A stretch of 64,000 nt of DNA, from assembly GCA_036559465.1 (NCBI GenBank), contig DATBTC010000084.1, positions 4,212 through 68,211 of the forward strand, read 5' to 3'. Source of the stretch: JAHFPN01 sp036559465. Lineage in GTDB: Bacteria > Pseudomonadota > Alphaproteobacteria > Rhizobiales > Xanthobacteraceae. The notes beneath the pieces were generated by a model. That model was not told where the DNA came from. It saw only the letters and a program-made list of their open reading frames with translations, and did no database searches. Positions 50,049-58,486 of the stretch are shown piece by piece (positions within the stretch are counted from its first letter, which is position 1; each line of letters starts with the position of its first letter). A program made the position numbers and the translations under genes.

Positions 50049-50750
50049 ATGACTCACATGCCGCTTATGCCCAAGGCGACTGCCGTATGGCTGGTCGAAA
50101 ACACCTCGTTGTCGTTCGAGCAGATCGGCGATTTCTGCAAGCTGCACACGCTCGAAGTGAAGGGCATTGCCGACGGCGAAGTAGCGCAGGGCATCAAGGG
50201 CCTCGATCCGATCACCACCAACCAGCTCACGCGCGAAGAGATTACCAAGGGCGAGGCCGATCCGAGCTATCGCCTGCAGCTGCTCACGCCCAAGGTCGAG
50301 GTACCCGAGCCCAAGGCCAAGAAGGGCCCGCGCTATACGCCAGTGTCCAAGCGCCAGGACCGGCCGAACGCGATCCTGTGGCTCGTGCGCAATCATCAGG
50401 AGCTGAAGGACGCGCAGATCATGCGCCTGGTCGGCACCACCAAGTCGACGATCGAAGCGGTGCGTACCCGCACCCACTGGAACGCGCAGACGCTCCAGCC
50501 GCTCGACCCGGTATCGCTCGGCCTCTGCAGCCAGACCGACCTCGACCACGAGGTAGGCCGCGCGGCCAAGGAGAAGCCGCTGCCGGTGGTGACGGGCGCC
50601 ACGCTGTTGCCGGCCTCCGAGACGACCAAGCCGGAACCGGCTCCGGCCGAACCGTTCGTTGCCGAGTTGCCGAAAAAGAAAGAGCGAGAAGCGCCGATCG
50701 ACGTCGACTCGGTCTTCGCCAGGCTCGGCGGCACGAAGAAGGGCGCTTGA
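50049..50750 (+). CDS. TrcR-type cell-cycle transcription regulator (DUF1013)
   Basis: A 233-residue alphaproteobacterial protein with the DUF1013 domain in two helical, HTH-like halves: AVWLVENTSLSFEQIGDFCKLH (about 11-32) and AILWLVRNHQELKDAQIMRLVGTTKSTIEAVR (about 102-133). The Pro/Glu/Lys-rich tail is variable. The family is named TrcR after Rhodobacter/Caulobacter work linking it to cell-cycle transcription and RNA polymerase association. ATG 50049 starts the conserved part; longer frames upstream cross the leader. Confidence 0.88.
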   Translation: MTHMPLMPKATAVWLVENTSLSFEQIGDFCKLHTLEVKGIADGEVAQGIKGLDPITTNQLTREEITKGEADPSYRLQLLTPKVEVPEPKAKKGPRYTPVSKRQDRPNAILWLVRNHQELKDAQIMRLVGTTKSTIEAVRTRTHWNAQTLQPLDPVSLGLCSQTDLDHEVGRAAKEKPLPVVTGATLLPASETTKPEPAPAEPFVAELPKKKEREAPIDVDSVFARLGGTKKGA

Positions 50751-50754
50751 CGAT

Positions 50755-51549
50755 TCAGTCCAGCGCCTCGTCCTTCACCGGCACCGTGTAATTGAGCGAA
50801 AGCCGCCCGCCGTCGACGTACACCGTCTCCCCGGTCATGTAGCTCGCATCGTCCGAGGCGAGAAATGCCGCGACCGCGGCGACCTCCTCCGGCTCGCCGA
50901 CGCGGCCCAGGGGCGTGCGCGACAGAATCCGCCGCTTGGCCTCCTTGTCGGTCGCGATGCCTTTCAGGATTTCCGTCATGATCGAGCCGGGGCCGATGGC
51001 GTTCACGCGGATGCCGTAGGGCGCCAGCGCCAGGGCCATGACGCGCGTGAGTTGGCCGACCGCGCCCTTGGAGGCGGCATAGGGCACTTGATTGGCGATC
51101 ACCACCACGGCGCTGGTCGAGGACATGTTGACGATGGCGCCGGGCTTCTTGCCGGCCTTGACCTGCTCGACCATGCGCCGCGCCGCGGCCTGGCCCACGA
51201 GAAAAACGCCCTTCATGTTGACGCGCATCACGCGGTCGAAATCGGCCTCCTTGATGTCGAGGAAGTCGGCCGTGTGGATGATGCCGGCGTTATTGACGAG
51301 AATATCGACGCCGCCGAAATTCTTCACTGTCTCGCCGATGAGCTTGTTCACGGCGGCTGAGTCGCCGACATCGCAAGGGGTGAAGCGCGCATTCACGCCG
51401 AGCGCCTTGGCTGCCGCGGCGCCGTCCGTCTCGTTGATGTCCGAGAGCATCACCTTGGCGCCCTCGGCGACGAAGCGCTTGGCGATGGCGAGCCCGATCC
51501 CGCGCGCCGCGCCGGTGACGATGGCGGCTTTGCCGGAGAGCTTGGTCAT
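50755..51549 (-). CDS. Short-chain dehydrogenase/reductase (FabG-like)
   Basis: A 264-residue NAD(P)-dependent oxidoreductase: TGAARGIG cofactor loop (about 12-19), LSDIN acidic residue suggesting NAD preference, NNAG, the catalytic Ser in NMSSTSA, and YAASK. C-terminal GETVYVDGGRLSLNYTVPV. The substrate is unknown; fatty-acid synthesis FabG is unlikely away from other fab genes. A strong hairpin (51567-51591) precedes its ribosome site. Confidence 0.9.
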   Translation of the reverse strand: MTKLSGKAAIVTGAARGIGLAIAKRFVAEGAKVMLSDINETDGAAAAKALGVNARFTPCDVGDSAAVNKLIGETVKNFGGVDILVNNAGIIHTADFLDIKEADFDRVMRVNMKGVFLVGQAAARRMVEQVKAGKKPGAIVNMSSTSAVVVIANQVPYAASKGAVGQLTRVMALALAPYGIRVNAIGPGSIMTEILKGIATDKEAKRRILSRTPLGRVGEPEEVAAVAAFLASDDASYMTGETVYVDGGRLSLNYTVPVKDEALD

Positions 51550-51566
51550 CGGAACTTTCTCGTTTT

Positions 51567-51591
51567 CCCCTCTCCCAAAATGGGAGAGGGG
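51567..51591. repeat. 11-pair palindrome between doxX-like gene and SDR gene
   Basis: CCCCTCTCCCA, loop AAA, TGGGAGAGGGG: a perfect stem. It lies 20 bases after the DoxX stop and 18 bases before the SDR start on the minus strand, with no proper T-run. It resembles short GGGAGAGGGG repeats common between genes in rhizobial genomes. Confidence 0.6.
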
Positions 51592-51611
51592 ACTATGCAG
51601 TCGCTGCGCCG

Positions 51612-52091
51612 TCAGCGCCGCTTGCGCAGCCAGCCGTCAACCGAGAACCGACCTGCGCCGGTGACGAACAAGAGGATAAAGCCGCCGGTGATCGAGAGGT
51701 TCCGCAGGAACGTGAAGTATTGCGCCGTCTGCGCCGCCGCCGGGTATTCCCAGTAGCGATGCGCCAGGAACGTTGCGACCAGCGTGTACACGATCAGAAG
51801 AAGCGCCGAGTAGCGGGTGGCCACGCCTAGGATGATCGCGAGCCCGGCTACGAGCTCGATCCCTGTCGAAACCCAGGCGAAAAACTCCGGCGCCGGCACA
51901 CCGAGCGACGTCAGGTATCGGGTGAACCCGCCGACGCCGTTGACGAGTCTCGGCCAGACGTTGAGCAGGAAGAGCGCTGCCAGCAGAATGCGGCCGACCA
52001 GCGCGAAGAAATCCCCGGTGCGGATAGCGAAGTTGTCGCAACCCGCGAATTGCGCGGGTGACGGCGTGATCAGTTCGTGATTGTTAGCCAT
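51612..52091 (-). CDS. DoxX-family membrane protein
   Basis: A 159-residue protein with four hydrophobic helices after an N-terminal polar stretch (about 30-50, 70-90, 95-115 and 130-150). LNVWPRLVNGVGGFTRYLTSLGVP and GIELVAGLAIILGVATRYSALLLIVYTLVATF are typical DoxX features. Members act with oxidoreductases at the membrane; a defined role is not known here. Confidence 0.87.
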   Translation of the reverse strand: MANNHELITPSPAQFAGCDNFAIRTGDFFALVGRILLAALFLLNVWPRLVNGVGGFTRYLTSLGVPAPEFFAWVSTGIELVAGLAIILGVATRYSALLLIVYTLVATFLAHRYWEYPAAAQTAQYFTFLRNLSITGGFILLFVTGAGRFSVDGWLRKRR

Positions 52092-52171
52092 GGAATTCCC
52101 CTCCCTGTGAGCCGATTCTGGCGGGCTCTAAGGATTATACTATCGTCTAAGATGCCGGCGAGCATAGGGGC

Positions 52172-54100
52172 TCAGCCCGCCAACCCACGACCTTTCAGCG
52201 CCGCGCCGATCTCGTCGAGAATCGCCGGATCGTCGATCGTGGCCGGCATGGTCCAGGGCTCCTTGTCCGCGATCTTCTTCATGGTGCCGCGCAATATCTT
52301 GCCCGAGCGCGTTTTCGGAAGGCGCTGCACCGTAATCGCAAGCTTGAACGCCGCCACCGGCCCGATCTTGTCGCGCACTAGCCCGACGATCTCTTTCTCG
52401 ATATCGGCGTTCGATTTCGTGACGCCGGACTTCAGCACGATGAAACCGCACGGCACCTCGCCCTTGAGCTCATCTTTCACGCCGATAACCGCGCACTCGG
52501 CCACATCCGGGTGCGCCGAAAGCACTTCCTCCATGCCGCCGGTCGAGAGCCGGTGCCCGGCGACATTGATGATATCGTCGGTGCGGCTCATGATGAAAAG
52601 ATAGCCGTCCTCGTCGCGATAGCCCGCGTCCGCGGTCTTGTAGTAGCCGGGAAACTCCGCGAGGTAGCTCTCCTTGAAGCGCTCGTCCTGCTGCCACAGT
52701 GTCGGCAGGCATGAAGGCGGCAGCGGCAACTTCACCACCACCGAGCCGATCTTGCCCGCCGGCACCGGCTTCACGTGGTCATCGACGATGTCGATCTTGT
52801 AGCCCGGCATCGGCACCGTGGCCGAGCCGTATTTTACCGGCAGCTGGCCGAGGCCCACGGGGTTGCCGGCAATGCACCAGCCGGTCTCGGTCTGCCACCA
52901 GTGATCGATCACCGGCACTTTCAGGATGCGCTCGGCCCATTGCACCGTGTCTGGATCGGCGCGTTCGCCGGCCAGAAACAGCGTGCGGAATTTCGACAAG
53001 TCGTGGCCGCTGACGAATTTGCCCTGCGGGTCCTCTTTCTTGATCGCGCGAAACGCGGTTGGCGCAGTGAACATCGCCGCGACGCCGTGCTCAGAAATGA
53101 CGCGCCAGAACGCGCCCGGGTCCGGCGTGCCAACGGGCTTGCCCTCGTAGACGATCGAGGTGCAGCCGTGAAACAGCGGCGCGTAGACGATGTAGCTGTG
53201 GCCGACCACCCAGCCGATATCCGACGCCGCCCAATAGGCTTCGCCCGGCTTGATCCCGTAGAGATTTTCCATCGACCACTTGAGCGCCACCAAGTGCCCG
53301 CCGTGGTCGCGCACCACGCCCTTGGGAATACCGGTGGTGCCCGAGGTGTAGAGGATATAGAGCGGGTCGGTGGCCACGCATGGCACGCAGGCGGCGGATT
53401 TCTTGTCGCGGATCGCATTAGAGCGCAGCGACGCCCAGTCGTGGTCGCGGCCGGCGACCATCGAAGCTTCGAGCTGCGGCCGTTGCAGCACGAATACCGC
53501 TTCCGGCTTCGATTGCGCGAGCCGGATCGCTTCGTCCAGCAGCGGCTTGTAAGCGACGGTGCGGTTCGGCTCGAGGCCGCACGAGGCGGTCAGGATCAAT
53601 TTCGGCTTGGCGTCATCGATGCGGGTCGCAAGCTCCTTGGACGCGAAGCCGCCGAACACCACAGAATGGATCGCGCCGATACGCGCGCAGGCAAGCATGC
53701 CGAAGATCGCCTCCGGCACCATCGGCATATAGAGAATGACGCGGTCACCCTGTGTGATGCCGAAGTCTTTCAGCACGGCAGCGAGCGCGCTCACTTCGGC
53801 AAGCAGCTCGTCGTAGGTGATCGCGCGCTTCTGCCCGCTCACCGGGCTGTCATAAACCAGCGCCTGCTGCTTCCCGCGGCCGGCCTTCACGTGCCGGTCG
53901 ATCGCGTTCCAGCAGGTATTGACCACGCCGCCCGTGAACCAGCGGCCATAGACGCCCGCGTTCCGGTCGAAGATTTTCTTAGGGCGCTCGATCCAGTCGA
54001 TCGCTTCGGCGGCCTCCGCCCAGAAGCCCTGCGGATCGCGCTCCGCGCGCGCATAGACTTCGGCGTAGCGGCTCTTGGCCGGCGTATGCATGGCCGACAT
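52172..54100 (-). CDS. prpE: Propionyl-CoA synthetase (acetyl-CoA synthetase family)
   Basis: A 642-residue adenylate-forming enzyme activating propionate (or acetate). Adenylate motif YILYTSGTTGIPKGVV, the WWQTETGW region, TADAGYRDEDGYLFIMSRTDDIINVAGHRLSTGGMEE, and the conserved Lys near the end in TRSGKILRGTM, a likely acetylation control point. The pattern favours PrpE over Acs; a downstream propionate pathway is not in the window. The start is uncertain: ATG 54100 is taken, with ATG 54091 and GTG 54118 as alternatives, since no clear ribosome site is visible. Confidence 0.9.
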   Translation of the reverse strand: MSAMHTPAKSRYAEVYARAERDPQGFWAEAAEAIDWIERPKKIFDRNAGVYGRWFTGGVVNTCWNAIDRHVKAGRGKQQALVYDSPVSGQKRAITYDELLAEVSALAAVLKDFGITQGDRVILYMPMVPEAIFGMLACARIGAIHSVVFGGFASKELATRIDDAKPKLILTASCGLEPNRTVAYKPLLDEAIRLAQSKPEAVFVLQRPQLEASMVAGRDHDWASLRSNAIRDKKSAACVPCVATDPLYILYTSGTTGIPKGVVRDHGGHLVALKWSMENLYGIKPGEAYWAASDIGWVVGHSYIVYAPLFHGCTSIVYEGKPVGTPDPGAFWRVISEHGVAAMFTAPTAFRAIKKEDPQGKFVSGHDLSKFRTLFLAGERADPDTVQWAERILKVPVIDHWWQTETGWCIAGNPVGLGQLPVKYGSATVPMPGYKIDIVDDHVKPVPAGKIGSVVVKLPLPPSCLPTLWQQDERFKESYLAEFPGYYKTADAGYRDEDGYLFIMSRTDDIINVAGHRLSTGGMEEVLSAHPDVAECAVIGVKDELKGEVPCGFIVLKSGVTKSNADIEKEIVGLVRDKIGPVAAFKLAITVQRLPKTRSGKILRGTMKKIADKEPWTMPATIDDPAILDEIGAALKGRGLAG

Positions 54101-54164
54101 TGTCCGCGCCGTGCGCACGATTGCAAGGCCACCTTTGCATTGCGTGCCGTTCCCGCGTAAGCGA

Positions 54165-54950
54165 ATGGCCCGTTCGCTCCGAATATCCCCCGTGATCTCC
54201 GATCCGATCTTTTACGCCGTCGCCATCGTCTCGGTGATCCTCCTGGGGCTCGCCAAGGGCGGCTTCTATGGCCTCGGCGTCATGGCGACGCCGATCCTCG
54301 CCCTCGTCGTTTCGCCGCTGCAGGCCGCGGGCATCCTGCTGCCGATCCTGCTCGTGGGCGACGCGATCTCGGTCTGGGCCTATCGGAAGAGCTGGGATCC
54401 CTGGAACCTCAAGGTCGTCTTTCCCGGCTTGCTGATCGGCGTCGGCGTCGGCTGGCTGCTCGCGGCTTGGGTGCCCGAAGCCTACGTGCGCATCGTGATC
54501 GGCCTGATCGCGCTCGCCTTCGTGCTCAATTACTGGTTCGGCCGCGGCGTGCCCGACGAATCCTTCCGGCCCTCGGCGATCGGGGGCACGTTCTGGGGCG
54601 CGATTGCCGGCTTCACCAGCTTCGTGGCGCACGCCGGCGGGCCGCCTTATGCGATGCACATGCTGCCGCAACGGCTCGATCGCGAGATTTTCGCCGGCAC
54701 CACCACGATCCTATTCGCTACGGTGAACGCGCTGAAGGTCTATCCCTATTTCGCGCTCGGCCAGCTCACGCCGGTCAATCTCTGGACCTCGGCCGTATTG
54801 TTCCCGCTCGCGGTGGTGACGACCTTCTTCGGCGTCTGGCTGGTGCGCCGCGTCTCGCAGGAGCAGTTCTACCGGGTGACGTATCTGATCATGTTCTTCG
54901 TCTCGCTCGAGCTGCTGCGCGGCGGGTTTTTTGCCGTGTTGCGGGGATGA
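54165..54950 (+). CDS. TauE/SafE (TSUP) family permease
   Basis: A 261-residue inner-membrane protein of about eight helices. GLAKGGFYGLGVMATPILALVVSPLQAAGILLPILL is the typical first repeat, and FTSFVAHAGGPPYAMHMLPQRLDREIFAGTT the second. Family members export sulfite, sulfoacetate or related organosulfonates. It is divergent from prpE. GTG 54192 is a later possible start. Confidence 0.88.
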   Translation: MARSLRISPVISDPIFYAVAIVSVILLGLAKGGFYGLGVMATPILALVVSPLQAAGILLPILLVGDAISVWAYRKSWDPWNLKVVFPGLLIGVGVGWLLAAWVPEAYVRIVIGLIALAFVLNYWFGRGVPDESFRPSAIGGTFWGAIAGFTSFVAHAGGPPYAMHMLPQRLDREIFAGTTTILFATVNALKVYPYFALGQLTPVNLWTSAVLFPLAVVTTFFGVWLVRRVSQEQFYRVTYLIMFFVSLELLRGGFFAVLRG

Positions 54951-55001
54951 TTGAAGCGGCCCGGCCGCTCCGCTACGGTCGAAGGGGCAGGGAAGCTGAG
55001 C

Positions 55002-56630
55002 GTGAAGAAGTCCGCCTACGACATCGACCTCGACAAGAATCCGGCGAACTATCAGCCGCTGACGCCGCTCTCCTATCTCGAGCGCGCCGCCGCCGTATTC
55101 CCCGACCACGCCGCGATCATTCACGGCGCGCGGCGCACGAGCTACCGCGACTTTCACGCGCGCGCGAAGAAGCTCGGCTCGGCGCTGGCCAAGCGCGGGA
55201 TCAAGCGCGGCGATACCGTCGCGGTGCTGATGGCCAACACGCCGGGCATGCTGGAAATGCACTACGGCGTGCCCATGACCGGCGGCGTGCTGAACACGCT
55301 GAACACCCGTCTCGACGCGGCGATTCTCGCGTTTTCGCTCGATCACGCCGAAGCCAAGATCGTCATCACCGACCGCGAATTTTCCGGCGTGATGAAGGCC
55401 GCGCTCGCGCAATGCAAGGTGAAGCCGCTGGTGGTCGATTACGATGACCCGGAATACACCGGCCCCGGCGAGCGGCTCGGCAATCTCGATTACGAGACGC
55501 TCTTGAAAGAGGGCGACGAGAATTACGCGCGCGCCGCGCCCGGCGACGAATGGGACGCGATCTCGCTGAACTACACCTCGGGCACCACCGGCGATCCCAA
55601 GGGCGTGGTTTATCACCACCGCGGCGCGGCGCTGCTCGCGGTCGGCAACGTCGTCACCGGCGCCATGAAGAAGCATCCGATCTATCTCTGGACGCTGCCG
55701 ATGTTCCACTGCAACGGCTGGTGCTTCACCTGGTCGGTGTCGGTGGTGGCCGGCACTCATGTGTGCCTGCGCCAGGTTCGCGCCAGCCTGATGTACGACC
55801 TGATCGCCAAGCATAAGGTCACGCACCTGTGCGGCGCGCCGGTCGTGATGGCGACCTTGCTCAACGCGCCCGAGAACGAAAAGCAGCCTCTGCCGCACGT
55901 GGTGGAGTTCTTCACTGCCGCTGCGCCGCCGCCGGAAGCCGTGCTCGCGGCGATGAGGGCGGCCGGCTTCAACGTTACCCACCTCTACGGCCTCACCGAG
56001 ACCTATGGCCCGGCGGTGGTGAACGACTGGCACGCGGAATGGAACGCGCTCGACGCCGGCGGCCAGGCCGCCAAGAAGGCGCGCCAGGGCGTGCGCTACG
56101 GCGCGCTCGATGCGCTCGACGTGATCGATCCGGACACCATGCAGCCGGTGCCGCGCGACGGCGAGACCATGGGCGAGGCCATGTTCCGCGGCAACGTGGT
56201 GATGAAGGGCTATCTCAAGAACAAATCTGCGACCGAGAAGGCGTTCAAGGGCGGCTGGTTCCATTCCGGCGATCTCGGCGTGATGCACCCGGACGGCTAT
56301 ATCCAACTCAAGGACCGCTCCAAGGACATCATCATTTCCGGCGGCGAGAATATTTCCTCGATCGAGGTCGAGGACGCGCTCTACAAGCACCCGTCCGTGC
56401 AGGCCGCCGCCGTCGTCGCCAAGCCCGACGACAAATGGGGTGAGACGCCTTGCGCCTTCGTGGAGCTGAAGCCCGGCAAGCAAGCCACCGCCCACGAACT
56501 GATCGCGCACTGCCAGGCCAACCTGGCGCGCTTCAAGGTTCCAAAGCACGTGGTGTTCATGGAATTGCCGAAGACCTCGACCGGGAAGATTCAGAAATAC
56601 AAGCTGCGGGAGACGGCGAAGGGGGTGTGA
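55002..56630 (+). CDS. Acyl-CoA synthetase (medium/long-chain, AMP-forming)
   Basis: A 542-residue enzyme when started at GTG 55002, which has AGGGAAG six bases upstream and gives the family start KKSAYDIDLDKNPANYQPLTPL. P-loop-like YTSGTTGDPKGVV, LYGLTETYGP, the hinge GWFHSGDLGVMHPDGYIQLKDRSKDIIISGGENISS and the catalytic Lys in KTSTGKIQKYKL are present. It activates carboxylic acids for beta-oxidation-type steps; the enoyl-CoA hydratase gene downstream fits this. Confidence 0.92.
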   Translation: MKKSAYDIDLDKNPANYQPLTPLSYLERAAAVFPDHAAIIHGARRTSYRDFHARAKKLGSALAKRGIKRGDTVAVLMANTPGMLEMHYGVPMTGGVLNTLNTRLDAAILAFSLDHAEAKIVITDREFSGVMKAALAQCKVKPLVVDYDDPEYTGPGERLGNLDYETLLKEGDENYARAAPGDEWDAISLNYTSGTTGDPKGVVYHHRGAALLAVGNVVTGAMKKHPIYLWTLPMFHCNGWCFTWSVSVVAGTHVCLRQVRASLMYDLIAKHKVTHLCGAPVVMATLLNAPENEKQPLPHVVEFFTAAAPPPEAVLAAMRAAGFNVTHLYGLTETYGPAVVNDWHAEWNALDAGGQAAKKARQGVRYGALDALDVIDPDTMQPVPRDGETMGEAMFRGNVVMKGYLKNKSATEKAFKGGWFHSGDLGVMHPDGYIQLKDRSKDIIISGGENISSIEVEDALYKHPSVQAAAVVAKPDDKWGETPCAFVELKPGKQATAHELIAHCQANLARFKVPKHVVFMELPKTSTGKIQKYKLRETAKGV

Positions 56631-56635
56631 GAGCC

Positions 56636-57703
56636 ATGCATTTCGAAGGCTATGTCCTCGCACTAACTGACGAGAACAAGTCTCTTACAGTCAGGCAGGT
56701 GTGGAACATCCGAGATTTCGAACTTTCCCCGATTGCGACGAGATCTTTCATCGCTTTTGAAGATCGTGATGGACCACACTTTTCGGAAGCTAGCCGCATC
56801 GCAGTCTTGAGCCAATCGATCTTGGAGTTTCAAGATTTAACGACAATGATGATTCCACAACGGGATCGTGTTGGTAGCGTCAATTATCTGTTCTTTGAAA
56901 GCCTTTCAACGCTGCGCGAATCCATTTTGGCTGGTACGAGCGGACTAATTCACAGTTCCTTGGCTACTATGCGATCAGCGTTAGAGATGTTGGTTTTCCA
57001 TGAATGGTGGCGTTCACGTCTTTTCCTCGCCGAGACGCATGAAGACTTCTACGAATGGCTTGAAGGGAAGAGGAAATCCGTTCCTTTTCGAAGCGCGCTT
57101 GAGACAATTTACGGGAATTTTGGTGAGGTGCCCGGATTGACCGACATTTCGGATGCGACCGAAATTTACGAGTTTTTGTGTCGTTATGCGCACCGACCGT
57201 TGCTAGATCAATCTACCACGCCGTTACGCGGTGGAAATGTTGGAGCAGTCCCATCGTCCGGTCTTATGAGTTTCTGGCTCAAGAGTGTTGAACGAGTACT
57301 AGAGCTGATACTGCATCAGTTAATAGCGGCCCGACCCGAGTGCTTGTTCGAAGTAGACCTTTACCGAAAGTTCGGATTCAACATTCCGGTTGGGATGTTC
57401 TTTGACAGATACAATCAAATCGCCTTGCGGAAGACGCTCAATCCAGACTGCATTGATAAGTTGCGGAGACATTATAGTTCGCATGACACAGTTAAATCCC
57501 TTCTCGACTGGCTCGACTCTCATCCCGACCTGGCAGATAGCGAAATACTGGCTTCGTGGAGCAAGGAGGCTCCGGAGAATGACGGTCACACGATCGATGA
57601 AAAGGTATTCTTGAGGGTACTTCATCAAAAGGCAGAGTGTCGGGCGCTTGCTTGGAGTTTTGCATACGCACTTGGTCAAACCTCGATACGACCGACGATC
57701 TGA
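56636..57703 (+). CDS. Orphan hypothetical protein, probable horizontal insertion
   Basis: A 355-residue protein I do not recognise. The region is clearly A+T-richer than its neighbours: a 60-base sample at 56821 has 26 G+C against 47 in 60 at 56041. It sits cleanly between the acyl-CoA synthetase stop (56630) and the enoyl-CoA hydratase start (57722). The ribosome site GGGGGTGTGAGAG lies in the host gene end. No signal peptide or membrane segment is seen. Residues about 95-200 look helical with charged/aromatic blocks (EMLVFHEWWRS, EDFYEWLEGKRK, YEFLCRYAHRP), vaguely recalling HEPN/AbiV-like or DUF5677 proteins, but no domain is proven. Confidence 0.8.
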   Translation: MHFEGYVLALTDENKSLTVRQVWNIRDFELSPIATRSFIAFEDRDGPHFSEASRIAVLSQSILEFQDLTTMMIPQRDRVGSVNYLFFESLSTLRESILAGTSGLIHSSLATMRSALEMLVFHEWWRSRLFLAETHEDFYEWLEGKRKSVPFRSALETIYGNFGEVPGLTDISDATEIYEFLCRYAHRPLLDQSTTPLRGGNVGAVPSSGLMSFWLKSVERVLELILHQLIAARPECLFEVDLYRKFGFNIPVGMFFDRYNQIALRKTLNPDCIDKLRRHYSSHDTVKSLLDWLDSHPDLADSEILASWSKEAPENDGHTIDEKVFLRVLHQKAECRALAWSFAYALGQTSIRPTI

Positions 57704-57721
57704 AATCATGTAGAGGACAGC

Positions 57722-58474
57722 ATGTTCTCCCTCACCCACACCCGCCGCGTCGCCATGCTCACCTTGCAGCACGGCAAGGCCAATGCGCTCGATACCGAGT
57801 TCTGCAAGGCGCTGGCGCGGGAGTTCGAGAAGCTCGCCAAGTCCGAGGCCGAGGCCGTAGTGCTCACGGCGCACGGCAAGATTTTTTCCGCCGGCGTCGA
57901 TCTGCTGCGCGCCACTTCGAGCGGACCGAACTATTTCAAGAGCTTCCTGCCGGCGCTGAACAAGCTCTATCGCACGATCTTCTTCTTTCCGAAGCCGGTG
58001 GTCGCGGCGGTGAACGGCTACGCGGTGGCCGGCGGCTGCATCCTGGCCTGCTGCGCCGACCGGCGGCTGGTCGCGCGCGGCGAAGGTCGGATGGGGGTCA
58101 CCGAATTACTCGTCGGCCTGCCGTTCCCGCCGCTGCCGTTCGAGATCATGCGCTACGTCACGGTGCCGGCGCGCTTCCCCGAGATCATCTATACCGGCGC
58201 GACCTATCCGCCGGAGCAGGCCGTGGCGCTCGGCTTCGCCGACGAGACTGTCGCGCCCGAGCGCCTGCTGGACGAGGCGGTGGCGCGGGCCGAGCAGCTC
58301 GCCGCGCTCCGGCCGCAGGCCTTCTCGCTCACCAAGCGCCAGATGCGCCGGCCCGTGCTCGATGCGTTGAAGCGCCATCGCGGCGCCGAGGCCGCCGCGG
58401 CCAAGCTCTGGCTCGCGCCCGAAAGCGCCGCCAGCATTCGCGACTACGTGAACCGTACGTTCAAGAAAGCATGA
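57722..58474 (+). CDS. Enoyl-CoA hydratase/isomerase family protein
   Basis: A 250-residue crotonase-fold protein: GKANALDTEF near the N-terminus, VLTAHGKIFSAGVDLL and PVVAAVNGYAVAGGCILACCADRR (oxyanion-hole and active-site region), but LLVGLPFPPLPFEIMRY in place of the common acidic pair, so the exact reaction (hydration, isomerisation or other) is unclear. AGAGGAC precedes the ATG. Same strand as the acyl-CoA synthetase and amidase. Confidence 0.86.
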   Translation: MFSLTHTRRVAMLTLQHGKANALDTEFCKALAREFEKLAKSEAEAVVLTAHGKIFSAGVDLLRATSSGPNYFKSFLPALNKLYRTIFFFPKPVVAAVNGYAVAGGCILACCADRRLVARGEGRMGVTELLVGLPFPPLPFEIMRYVTVPARFPEIIYTGATYPPEQAVALGFADETVAPERLLDEAVARAEQLAALRPQAFSLTKRQMRRPVLDALKRHRGAEAAAAKLWLAPESAASIRDYVNRTFKKA

Positions 58475-58486
58475 AGGGATGTGAAT

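Noticed and set aside
54711..56663. 650-codon minus-strand frame opposite the TSUP permease and acyl-CoA synthetase
   Set aside because: Both plus-strand genes are clear family members; the long antisense frame is a product of high GC codon bias.
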